NCBI GenBank assembly: GCA_964624955.1
Contig: CAZUZF010000005.1
Location: forward strand, 1 to 32,877
DNA from: JACQHJ01 sp964624955
GTDB taxonomy: Bacteria; Patescibacteriota; Microgenomatia; Levybacterales; UBA12049
Direction of reading: 5' to 3'
DNA length: 32,877 bases
In this document: piece by piece, positions 7,512 to 14,019 of the stretch
Position numbering within the stretch: position 1 is the stretch's first letter
Layout of the letters: every line of letters begins with the position of its first letter
The notes under the pieces: generated by a model
The model's input: the letters and a program-made list of their open reading frames with translations, nothing else
Told to the model about the DNA's origin: nothing
Databases searched by the model: none
Position numbers and translations under genes: made by a program

Positions 7512-7712
7512 ATGAGGCAGGCATTGGTTAACCCTAATACTATAGATTTTTCTCTAAATAGCTTTGAAAACCTGATAGACTTTAAAAAACTATTCGAAAA
7601 CTTAAAAAAAGGTTTGGAAAAGGATAGAAAAGATCTATTGATGGGAAGAAAAAACAATCAGGAGGAAAGAGAATATTTCAATTTTATGAAACTACTCTTT
7701 ACTTCCCCTTAA
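7512..7712 (+). CDS. Small unknown protein, 66 residues
   Basis: A perfect ribosome binding site and a good promoter support this as a real gene. The product (MRQALVNPNTIDF...) is hydrophilic and rich in Lys, Asn and Phe, with a probable amphipathic helix or short coiled coil (NLIDFKKLFENLKKGLEKDR). It has no signal peptide, cysteine or membrane segment. I recognise no family. It diverges from the Crp-like regulator and may be its target. The DsbA-like gene downstream has its own promoter starting 24 nt after the stop, so the two are probably separate units. Confidence 0.65.
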   Translation: MRQALVNPNTIDFSLNSFENLIDFKKLFENLKKGLEKDRKDLLMGRKNNQEEREYFNFMKLLFTSP

Positions 7713-7735
7713 GGCATGAAAATAACTTTTAGTTC

Positions 7736-7764
7736 TTGACAAGCATTTTCAAAAAAAATAAAAT
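7736..7764 (+). promoter_or_regulatory. Promoter of the DsbA-like gene
   Basis: TTGACA (7736-7741), 17 bp, TAAAAT (7759-7764), then 6 nt to ATG 7771, which predicts a leaderless mRNA. Confidence 0.8.
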
Positions 7765-7770
7765 GCTTCT

Positions 7771-8592
7771 ATGACAAAGGCAAAAATAATCTCCGCACCC
7801 GAACCTTCTGAAATTAAAGAAAACTTACAAAAAACATCCGCTAAACTGCTTAAACCCTTAATTTCTTTGGTAAATTTAGGCCTCATCTTTAGGCCAAAGT
7901 CATATACCCCAATTTTGGCAGTTTTACTAGTTATTGCGGCCTTTTTACTTGGGGTTTTAATTACCAAAGTTGATTACCTTGAAAAAGGACAAAGTACCGT
8001 AGTAACAGATAATATTGCAAGTGGAAATGATAATCCACAAAGCCCCGGACAAAAAGTTGATGTTGGCACTGGCCACTTGCCTGCATTGGGAGACAAAAAT
8101 GCAAAAGTTAAAATAGTTGAATTTGCTGATTTTAGATGCCCATTTTGCCAAAGCCTTTACAAAAATGCCCAAAAACAGATCATTGAAGAGTATGTAAACA
8201 GTGGTAAAGCAGTTTTTTATTTTAGACACTTTCAGTTTTTAGGTCCTGCTTCAGTTGTAGCCGGAAACGCGGCAGAGTGCGCAAATGAACAGGGAAAGTT
8301 TTGGGAAATACATGACTATCTTTATGATAACCAGCCCCCAGAGTCCGATACATCCATGTACACGACACAAAATTTGACCCAAGTAGCAGGAACTTTAGGA
8401 ATGAACACTTCCCAATTTAAATCCTGCATGGATTCAAACAAGTATTCATCAAATTTGGATAAAGATATGTCTGAGGGGCAAGCTGCCGGAGTATCAGGCA
8501 CTCCAACCATGTTTGTCAACGGAAGATCAATCGTAGGAGCAGAGCCTTATGAGTCAATCAAACCCATCATTGATCAAGCATTAGAAGAATAA
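7771..8592 (+). CDS. Membrane-anchored DsbA-like thiol oxidoreductase
   Basis: This 273-residue protein has a cytoplasmic N-terminal segment, one membrane helix (about 48-66, ILAVLLVIAAFLLGVLI), a linker, and a DsbA/BdbD-type thioredoxin domain. The active site is CPFC in FADFRCPFCQSLY, and the cis-proline loop is SGTPTMFVNG. It should face outside the membrane and catalyse disulfide formation or exchange in exported proteins, which fits the several cysteine-bearing secreted proteins in the window. I see no DsbB or VKOR partner here. Its stop is 1 nt from the convergent ZIP gene stop. Confidence 0.88.
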   Translation: MTKAKIISAPEPSEIKENLQKTSAKLLKPLISLVNLGLIFRPKSYTPILAVLLVIAAFLLGVLITKVDYLEKGQSTVVTDNIASGNDNPQSPGQKVDVGTGHLPALGDKNAKVKIVEFADFRCPFCQSLYKNAQKQIIEEYVNSGKAVFYFRHFQFLGPASVVAGNAAECANEQGKFWEIHDYLYDNQPPESDTSMYTTQNLTQVAGTLGMNTSQFKSCMDSNKYSSNLDKDMSEGQAAGVSGTPTMFVNGRSIVGAEPYESIKPIIDQALEE

Positions 8593-8593
8593 A

Positions 8594-9394
8594 TTAGTGT
8601 CCCCCAAATCCACTTAAATAAGTGATAAACACCCAGACTATAAACACTCCCAAAAACAAAAGCGATGTTTCAATAACCGCAAACCCTTTTCTATTCTCAT
8701 GATGAATTTCAGGAATTAAATCTGAAGCTGCGATATAGATAAAAAAACCAGCAGTAATTGCCAAAAGAATAGGTAAAGACGCTTCAATACTTTCTCCAAG
8801 CCAAAAAGAAATTAAAGCGCCAACCAAAGCAGTTAAAGCACTAAAAAAGTTAACCCATAAAACCTTACTTCTTTTTAAGCCTTTGTGTAAAAGTATGCCA
8901 AAGTCTCCAATCTCTTGGGGAATTTCATGGGTCGCTACTGCTAAAGCTGTAACAATTCCCAAGGGTACGCTCACTAAAAATGTAGCTCCAATTGCAATAC
9001 CGTCTATAAAATTATGCACGCTATCTCCTAAAATTATTAAAGGAACAGTTGGTTTTACAATTTCGTCTCCATAGTCATGCTGATGATGGTGAAACCAATG
9101 GACAAACCGCTCAAGAAGGAAAAATCCTAATATTCCAACTAAAGTCCATAAAAATATATTTACCTCCCCGCTTAAACCCTCTTTAACCGCATGCTCTGCT
9201 TCCTCTATCGCCTCAGGAAATAAATCAAAAAAAACTGTACCAAGTAATGTTCCTGCTGCAAAAGCAGCAAGAAAATGGGAGTATTTTAATACCTTTTTTT
9301 CTTTAATAAGCAACAATACTCCTCCTATTAAGGAGAAGACGCTTCCAACCAGAGTAAAAAATAATATATAAATTAAGACTGGCAATTCAAACAT
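8594..9394 (-). CDS. ZIP family metal transporter
   Basis: The 266-residue protein has about eight membrane helices. It carries the paired metal-site signatures of ZIP transporters, HNFIDGIAIGA and ATHEIPQEIGDF. A histidine-rich loop (WFHHHQHDYGDE) lies before them, and a further HH pair sits near the C terminus. Import of zinc or another divalent metal into the cytoplasm is the expected role. The start ATG 9394 lies inside the 3' end of the Fur-like gene (22-nt overlap), so the two are translationally coupled and share the autoregulated promoter at 9876-9904. This makes the transporter a very likely target of the regulator. Confidence 0.92.
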   Translation of the reverse strand: MFELPVLIYILFFTLVGSVFSLIGGVLLLIKEKKVLKYSHFLAAFAAGTLLGTVFFDLFPEAIEEAEHAVKEGLSGEVNIFLWTLVGILGFFLLERFVHWFHHHQHDYGDEIVKPTVPLIILGDSVHNFIDGIAIGATFLVSVPLGIVTALAVATHEIPQEIGDFGILLHKGLKRSKVLWVNFFSALTALVGALISFWLGESIEASLPILLAITAGFFIYIAASDLIPEIHHENRKGFAVIETSLLFLGVFIVWVFITYLSGFGGH

Positions 9395-9804
9395 ATTCCA
9401 AAAAATTCCAATGAGTGAGCCTTTACCATAAAACCTTTTTTATCTTTAATTTCTGATTCAAAATCGTTCATATGAGAATCTTCTATGCTTTCAATACTCC
9501 CGCAGTTGGTGCAGATTAAATGGTGATGATCTCTTTTACTTAAAAGCTCATATCTTGTCTTTCCTTCCCCAAAATCAATCTTTTTTAAAATTCCTTTATC
9601 AACAAAAATGTGCATCATTCTAAAAATTGTGGCAGGATCAGTCAGTTTATTTTCTTTTGTTAAATATTTTAAGATGGTATTAACATCAACAGGTCTTTGG
9701 GAGGATTCCAAAAATTTCATTACAGCTAACCTTGCCGGAGTTACCCTAATATCAAAGCTTTTTAATTCCTGCCTGCAATCATGATGTTTAATAGATTTAA
9801 GCAT
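9373..9804 (-). CDS. Fur family metalloregulator, probably Zur-like
   Basis: From ATG 9804 the protein has 143 residues, the usual Fur length. It has an N-terminal winged helix (VTPARLAVMKFLESSQRPVD, then DPATIFRMMHIFVDKGIL) and a dimerisation and metal domain. The latter has RDHHHLICTNCGSIE and a second CxxC (GICLNCQS), which together form the structural zinc site. The frame can be extended to TTG 9843, but that part is a hairpin in the leader, so ATG 9804 is preferred. The operon with a ZIP transporter points to zinc sensing (Zur); iron or manganese cannot be excluded. Two inverted repeats over its promoter indicate autoregulation. Confidence 0.88.
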   Translation of the reverse strand: MLKSIKHHDCRQELKSFDIRVTPARLAVMKFLESSQRPVDVNTILKYLTKENKLTDPATIFRMMHIFVDKGILKKIDFGEGKTRYELLSKRDHHHLICTNCGSIESIEDSHMNDFESEIKDKKGFMVKAHSLEFFGICLNCQS

Positions 9805-9811
9805 AAATTCT

Positions 9812-9840
9812 ATTCTAGAAAGATCTTTTCTTTCTAGAAT
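9812..9840 (-). promoter_or_regulatory. Hairpin in the fur leader
   Basis: The perfect 11-bp arms ATTCTAGAAAG and CTTTCTAGAAT are separated by 7 nt and end 7 nt upstream of ATG 9804. In RNA the stem would sit just before the start codon and could modulate translation. Confidence 0.6.
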
Positions 9841-9857
9841 CAATGTTATTTAGGTAA

Positions 9858-9897
9858 ATGCAATTTACTTGCATTAGTATATGCAAGCCACTCGCAT
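9858..9897. promoter_or_regulatory. Two Fur-family operator candidates
   Basis: ATGCAA-N5-TTGCAT (9858-9874, perfect, arms extend to AATGCAA/TTGCATT) and ATGCAA-N5-TCGCAT (9881-9897, one mismatch) are spaced 23 bp apart. The first covers the predicted fur start point and the second fills the fur promoter spacer. Both lie just upstream of the divergent YibE/F promoter. Confidence 0.75.
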
Positions 9898-9904
9898 TTG
9901 TCAA
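9876..9904 (-). promoter_or_regulatory. Promoter of the fur-zip operon
   Basis: TTGACA (9899-9904), 17 bp, TATACT (9876-9881). The start point should be near 9869, giving a leader of about 65 nt. Confidence 0.8.
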
Positions 9905-9923
9905 GAAGCAAAATATTAATATT

Positions 9924-9932
9924 TGATATAAT
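9924..9932 (+). promoter_or_regulatory. Extended -10 promoter of the YibE/F gene
   Basis: TGA-TATAAT lies with its -10 box at 9927-9932, 7 nt before GTG 9940. Confidence 0.65.
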
Positions 9933-9939
9933 CAGAGAC

Positions 9940-11091
9940 GTGACTAAAAAAATATTTGTCGGACTATTAATTTTATTTTTTCTTTCATTCTTTTCTTATA
10001 AAACTAATGCTCAATCCTCTACTAATCTTCCCTCTCCAAAACAAGAGTTTTATAAAGCAGTGGTCGTTGAAATAGCAGAGCAGGGAGAAACAGAAATAGA
10101 AAATTACAAAAGCTATTACCAGGTCTTAAAAGTAAAGATAAGTGAAGGACCTGAAAAAGGCAATTTAAAAACAATTGAAAATGGTAAGCAATTTCGTATA
10201 AATAAAAACCAATTGCTAATACAGGGTCAAGAGATAATTGTTGCCAAAGTAACTTATCCAAACAATCAGACAATATATTCTGTCTATGACTTTTATAGGC
10301 TTAATATGCTTGCCATATTTTTAATAATCTTTTTTATAGCGGTACTTCTAGTCGGTGGAAAAAAGGGGCTTGGCTCAACTTTGGGAATGCTGATTAGTCT
10401 TTTTGTCATACTAACTTTTATCGTTCCCTTTATTCTAAAAGGATATGATCCTTTAACCATTACAATAATTGGTTCAATGATTATAATTTTGACAACTACA
10501 TATCTTGCTCACGGCGTATCCCAAAAAACAACCATTGCTCTAATCTCAACAGTTGTTTCTTTAATCTTTACTGCAGGCTTTGCCCTTTTGGCAATTCAAT
10601 TATCATCTATCACAGGTCTTGGAAACGAGGAAGCCTACTCGCTTCAACTTGGCCCAACCAGCATTATTGACATTAGAGGGCTTTTCTTGTCAGGTATTAT
10701 CATTACAACACTTGGAGCTTTAAATGATATTACGACAACCCAGTCTGCAACTGTTTACGAATTAAGACAAGCAAATCAAAAATTAACTTTTATACAGCTT
10801 TTTGAAAAGGGGCTTAGTGTTGGAAAAGAACATATAGCTTCTCTTGTCAACACATTGATACTTGCCTATGTTGGAAGTGCTTTTGCAGTTTTTATATTCT
10901 TGGTTTTAAATCCAGGACATCTTCCCTACTGGGTAATCTTAAACAATGAAATAATCTCAGATGAAATAATTAAGATAATTTCAGGAAGCATGGGACTTCT
11001 ACTTTCTGTTCCAATTGTAACTTTAATTGCTTCCTATTGGTTTGGAGGCAGGGAAATTAAAGAAATTAAAAAACAATCTCAAAATCACTAA
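9940..11091 (+). CDS. YibE/F family membrane protein
   Basis: From GTG 9940 the protein has 383 residues: a signal-peptide-like helix (FVGLLILFFLSFFSYKTNAQ), an outer domain of about 110 residues, and seven or so membrane helices. These include the family stretches GGKKGLGSTLGMLISLFVI, ALNDITTTQSATVYEL and SLVNTLILAYVGSAF. The family is thought to be a transporter but its substrate is not established. The frame could start upstream at TTG 9898, but the -10 box at 9927-9932 makes GTG 9940 the likely first transcribed codon. Because it diverges from fur-zip across shared operator candidates, metal control is plausible. Its 3' end overlaps the convergent acylphosphatase by 26 bp. Confidence 0.85.
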   Translation: MTKKIFVGLLILFFLSFFSYKTNAQSSTNLPSPKQEFYKAVVVEIAEQGETEIENYKSYYQVLKVKISEGPEKGNLKTIENGKQFRINKNQLLIQGQEIIVAKVTYPNNQTIYSVYDFYRLNMLAIFLIIFFIAVLLVGGKKGLGSTLGMLISLFVILTFIVPFILKGYDPLTITIIGSMIIILTTTYLAHGVSQKTTIALISTVVSLIFTAGFALLAIQLSSITGLGNEEAYSLQLGPTSIIDIRGLFLSGIIITTLGALNDITTTQSATVYELRQANQKLTFIQLFEKGLSVGKEHIASLVNTLILAYVGSAFAVFIFLVLNPGHLPYWVILNNEIISDEIIKIISGSMGLLLSVPIVTLIASYWFGGREIKEIKKQSQNH

Positions 11092-11335
11092 AAGTTTCTT
11101 TGGTTTCTTCCCAATCAACCACTACGCCTTTTATAAAAGAAAAGATTGTGCCTTTTTCAATAATTTCAATCAGTTTTTGGATATCCTCTTTACTTCCTTG
11201 GGCAAGTATTTCAACTCTTCCATCGGGAAGGTTTTTTACCCATCCTTTTAAACCCAAGGATAAAGCTTTTGATTTAATATACCTTCTAAAACCAACTCCT
11301 TGAACAAAACCCATTATAAAGATATGTGCGGTCAT
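11066..11335 (-). CDS. acyP: Acylphosphatase
   Basis: This is a complete 89-residue acylphosphatase. The phosphate-binding loop is GFVQGVGFRRYI, with the catalytic arginine in FRR, and the catalytic asparagine lies in LKGWVKNLPDGRVE. It hydrolyses acyl phosphates such as carbamoyl phosphate or 1,3-bisphosphoglycerate in the cytoplasm. It starts 1 nt after the stop of the VTT membrane protein, so it is the last gene of a three-gene leftward unit (from 12135). Confidence 0.95.
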   Translation of the reverse strand: MTAHIFIMGFVQGVGFRRYIKSKALSLGLKGWVKNLPDGRVEILAQGSKEDIQKLIEIIEKGTIFSFIKGVVVDWEETKETFSDFEIVF

Positions 11336-11336
11336 T

Positions 11337-11888
11337 TTAAATGAACTTATTACCTAAAAAAGCTAAGATCATAAACCTTGTGAATCTTCCCAAAAGCATT
11401 AAAGCAAAAAAGGTTTTCCAATGGAACCTAAATACTCCTGCAATTAGCCCCACTGCGTCAAAAACAGGGTTTGGAATTAAAGCAAATAAAAAGATTATCC
11501 AATACCCGTGTTTTTTAAATAGACTCTCCAAAAAAACAAACCAGGGGTGGCTCTCAAATCTTTTTAAGGCGATATGTCTTGAAGAATGCCCAAGAGCAAA
11601 AGAGACCAAATCGCCAAAAGATGCAGCAAGTGAAGCTACAAAAGCAACCAATAAGGGGTTATAAATAGATCCTCCTGCAATAACTGTTAAAAAAGCAGGG
11701 CCAGAAATAAAAAAGGTTGCGCTTGAAATAAAATTAATAATAAACAGACCAACTAAACCCAAAGTCCTTGCGCCTTCAAAAAAATCTCTGTACCAAAATG
11801 CGCCAAAAGAGACAGCTAATGAGACTATAAACAAAAATAAAGGAAAATAAGGATGTTTTGTAAAGCTATTTAATATTATTTTTTTCAT
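11337..11888 (-). CDS. VTT-domain (DedA/YdjX-like) membrane protein
   Basis: The 183-residue membrane protein has about five helices. It shows the VTT/SNARE-associated pattern: GPAFLTVIAGGSIYNPL, then LAASFGDLVSFALG, and later FLFALIPNPVFDAVGLIAGVFRF followed by FFALMLLGRF. Members of this family act in lipid translocation and membrane homeostasis. Its start overlaps the end of the preceding unknown gene by 23 nt and its stop abuts acyP, so the three are one operon. The substrate cannot be told from sequence. Confidence 0.82.
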   Translation of the reverse strand: MKKIILNSFTKHPYFPLFLFIVSLAVSFGAFWYRDFFEGARTLGLVGLFIINFISSATFFISGPAFLTVIAGGSIYNPLLVAFVASLAASFGDLVSFALGHSSRHIALKRFESHPWFVFLESLFKKHGYWIIFLFALIPNPVFDAVGLIAGVFRFHWKTFFALMLLGRFTRFMILAFLGNKFI

Positions 11889-12135
11889 TTTTTAATTGCT
11901 TCATTTTCCACAAAAATAGCGCAATCTTATTATCCGCACTGCTATCTTTAACGAAAGAAAGAGCTTTTTCTAAAATGCTTCTGTGATTGGTTTTTGCAAT
12001 TCGTATCCACATGCCTCTGTGTTTATAATCATCCATTTCTTCTGAAAGCCAAATACCGTACGCCTGAAAATCACGGGAGATATATTTATCTTTTGTGGGA
12101 TTAAATCTTTTTAAAATCTTGCCAACTGACTGCAT
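11866..12135 (-). CDS. Unknown protein, 89 residues
   Basis: A small basic soluble protein (MQSVGKILKRFNPTKDKYISRDFQAYGIWLS... in parts) with a central segment YKHRGMWIRIAKTNHRSILE and a lysine-rich helical tail. It has no cysteine, signal peptide or known domain. ATG 12135 is supported by an extended -10 box 6 nt upstream. It is the first gene of the unit with the VTT protein and acylphosphatase. Confidence 0.72.
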   Translation of the reverse strand: MQSVGKILKRFNPTKDKYISRDFQAYGIWLSEEMDDYKHRGMWIRIAKTNHRSILEKALSFVKDSSADNKIALFLWKMKQLKNEKNNIK

Positions 12136-12141
12136 TTAGAT

Positions 12142-12150
12142 ATTATACCA
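12142..12150 (-). promoter_or_regulatory. Extended -10 promoter
   Basis: TGG-TATAAT on the minus strand ends 6 nt before ATG 12135, which predicts a leaderless mRNA. It lies between the pth stop and the next gene. Confidence 0.75.
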
Positions 12151-12161
12151 AAGCTTAGGGG

Positions 12162-12779
12162 TTATTTTGTATTAAACCTACTTCTTGCAGTATTAATATC
12201 TTTTTCAATAGCAACTGTTAAGGCTCCTACTGCTCTTTTTAGCAAATGTTTTAGACTCCTAGTCTCATGAGTTGTAAACCTATCTAACACAAAATCTTTT
12301 GTATTTTTAAACTTATGTCTTGCTATGGAGTCTTTATTTTTAGAATATCCGATCCCTAATCTAAACCTCCAAAATTTATCAGTAGATATAGACTCAAGAA
12401 TTGAGTTAACTCCGTGGTGACCGGCAGTTCCTCCTCCAAATCTTATCTTCATAAAACCTAAAGGAAGATCTAATTCATCATGAACAATCCAAATATCTTG
12501 AGGCTTTATTTTATAAAACTTGGCAATAAGCAGTACTGCCATCCCGGAATTATTCATATAAGTTAGGGGTTTTGCCAAGATTACCTTTTGTCTTTCTCTC
12601 TGCTTTGGCTGATAATCAAACACAAAGATTTGGCTTTTGAGTTTTTTATCTTGATTCCAATTGGAGCTTGACACAGGTTCCATGTCTTTTAAGAAATGGT
12701 CCAAAACCATAAATCCCACATTGTGTCTTGTTAACTCATATTTATTCCCTGGATTACCTAAGCCTACAATTAATTTCAT
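12162..12779 (-). CDS. pth: Peptidyl-tRNA hydrolase
   Basis: From ATG 12779 the 205-residue protein has all the hallmarks of bacterial Pth: IVGLGNPGNKYELTRHNVGF with the catalytic histidine, LTYMNNSG, the IVHDELDLP stretch with the catalytic aspartate, and GGGTAGHHGVNSI. It releases tRNA from stalled peptidyl-tRNA. The frame opens 13 codons earlier, but MKLIVGLGNPG is the conserved family start. It follows the phosphoribosyltransferase gene by 46 nt and is probably cotranscribed with it. The C-terminal tail is slightly longer and more basic than usual. Confidence 0.96.
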   Translation of the reverse strand: MKLIVGLGNPGNKYELTRHNVGFMVLDHFLKDMEPVSSSNWNQDKKLKSQIFVFDYQPKQRERQKVILAKPLTYMNNSGMAVLLIAKFYKIKPQDIWIVHDELDLPLGFMKIRFGGGTAGHHGVNSILESISTDKFWRFRLGIGYSKNKDSIARHKFKNTKDFVLDRFTTHETRSLKHLLKRAVGALTVAIEKDINTARSRFNTK

Positions 12780-12825
12780 AATTTCACTTAATATATAAGA
12801 TTGGAAGCCAACATTCAACCATAAA

Positions 12826-13452
12826 TTATTTCAATAAAAGCTTAGAAACCTCTGTACTTTCAACTTGAGGGAAATACTCATAAAACTCAGAAACTGCATA
12901 AAAGTCTCTTTCTTTTCTTAAGAAAATTACTCTATCAAAGTATTTTTTAATATAAGTTAATGTATCAACTGCTATGACTGGCACAACTAAAATTACTTTT
13001 TTGGCACCCATTTTTTTTAAAGACTTAAGCGCGGCTAAAACGCTCATTCCAGTCGCAACTCCATCGTCTACCAATAAAACGCTCATTCCCTTAAATTCGT
13101 TTCTTTTTATCCCAAGTCCCATTTCTTTTTTAAGTATCTTTATTTCCTTTTGTTTTTGCTCTTGAAGTATTCTTTTTAAAGAAGAGTCAATGCCTAGTTT
13201 TTTACATAAATTTTCGTTCCAATAAACTTCTTTGGGATACGCAATTGCCCCAATTGCAAGCTCAGAGCTTTGGGGTGCACCAATTTTTTTAATAATCAAA
13301 GCTTTTAATTTAAGGCCTAGGAAATTTGCTATAACAGAGGCTGTCACTACCCCACCACGAGTAAGACCAACAACAAGAGTATTTTTTTTATTTGCAAACT
13401 TTGATAATTTTTGGCAAAGCTTAAAAGCAGCATCAGCTCTATCCTTAAACAT
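12826..13452 (-). CDS. Phosphoribosyltransferase-family protein
   Basis: The 208-residue protein has a type I PRTase fold. A glycine-rich loop (VVGLTRGGVVTASVIA) comes first, and the PRPP-binding motif VLLVDDGVATGMSVLAAL is near residue 130. The closest pattern is that of the predicted phosphoribosyltransferases often found near stress genes. The nucleobase or other substrate is not identifiable. ATG 13452 is preferred over GTG 13458 because the -10 box TATAAT ends 7 nt before it. Pth follows 46 nt downstream. Confidence 0.85.
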   Translation of the reverse strand: MFKDRADAAFKLCQKLSKFANKKNTLVVGLTRGGVVTASVIANFLGLKLKALIIKKIGAPQSSELAIGAIAYPKEVYWNENLCKKLGIDSSLKRILQEQKQKEIKILKKEMGLGIKRNEFKGMSVLLVDDGVATGMSVLAALKSLKKMGAKKVILVVPVIAVDTLTYIKKYFDRVIFLRKERDFYAVSEFYEYFPQVESTEVSKLLLK

Positions 13453-13459
13453 TGCCACT

Positions 13460-13465
13460 ATTATA
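13460..13465 (-). promoter_or_regulatory. -10 box of the phosphoribosyltransferase gene
   Basis: TATAAT on the minus strand ends 7 nt before ATG 13452. Confidence 0.65.
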
Positions 13466-13467
13466 TA

Positions 13468-13501
13468 CCTTTAATAAAAGTATTAAAGGTTAACTTTTAA
13501 T
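13468..13501. repeat. Overlapping inverted repeats between two genes
   Basis: CCTTTAATA (13468-13476) and TATTAAAGG (13481-13489) are perfect 9-bp arms with a 4-nt loop. The second arm also belongs to a near-palindrome centred on GTTAAC (13482-13501). It lies where the -35 box of the PRTase gene is expected and just after the stop at 13505, so it may be an operator or a weak terminator. Confidence 0.5.
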
Positions 13502-13504
13502 CTT

Positions 13505-13954
13505 CTATCTATAATAGGATTTGATTTGATATAAGAAATAGTATCCTATTAATGCTCCAACCACTGATTGTACTACTCCAAACACATTAAGAGATAGAAC
13601 CGAGCTTACAACACTTAATACCAAGCTCCAGAAAAGCAGATTCCATCCTCTTTGCACTCTACTTCTAAGTGAGGGAAAAGCAACAACCAGGATAACACCC
13701 TCAACTAATAAAACAACACTTGATAGAAGGCCGGTTATGGCATAAGCACCTGCTCCTGCAACGGCTGCAAAGGGTGAAAGTACAGCTAGAAAGCCAAATG
13801 CAGAAACACCAACTAAGATTGAAAGTACTCCAAAGATTAAAGAAAGCCATGGAGCAATGTTAACTATAAAATCGCTTGCTCCTTTTGGCAGGGCCGGAAG
13901 TTTGGCATAGGAGTCATCGAGAGCCTTTGTCCATTGTCTTGTTTGTGCATCCAT
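13505..13954 (-). CDS. Unknown membrane protein, 149 residues
   Basis: The protein has a hydrophilic N terminus of about 28 residues and four hydrophobic helices rich in Val, Leu, Ser and Gly (for example LSLIFGVLSILVGVSAFGF and LFWSLVLSVVSSVLSLNVFG). It ends with YQIKSYYR. It looks like a small integral membrane protein of the DUF4870/chloride-channel-like type in composition, but I cannot assign a family. ATG 13954 is preceded by a full Shine-Dalgarno (AAAGGAGGTGA at 13963-13973), which is rare in this window. It follows endoQ but has its own promoter. Confidence 0.75.
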   Translation of the reverse strand: MDAQTRQWTKALDDSYAKLPALPKGASDFIVNIAPWLSLIFGVLSILVGVSAFGFLAVLSPFAAVAGAGAYAITGLLSSVVLLVEGVILVVAFPSLRSRVQRGWNLLFWSLVLSVVSSVLSLNVFGVVQSVVGALIGYYFLYQIKSYYR

Positions 13955-13962
13955 CTATAAAT

Positions 13963-13973
13963 TCACCTCCTTT
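13963..13973 (-). promoter_or_regulatory. Strong Shine-Dalgarno site
   Basis: AAAGGAGGTGA lies 8 nt upstream of ATG 13954 and matches the 16S rRNA tail over its full length. Confidence 0.85.
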
Positions 13974-13990
13974 CAACCTTGGATAATTAA

Positions 13991-14019
13991 ACAGTATCTT
14001 ATCAATATTTAAAAGTCAA
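13991..14019 (-). promoter_or_regulatory. Promoter of the 149-residue membrane protein
   Basis: TTGACT (14014-14019), 17 bp, TACTGT (13991-13996). The -35 box overlaps the last codons of endoQ. The leader would be about 30 nt. Confidence 0.55.

Noticed and set aside
7957..8229. Minus-strand open frames within the DsbA-like gene
   Set aside because: They are antisense of a well-supported gene with CPFC and cis-proline motifs.
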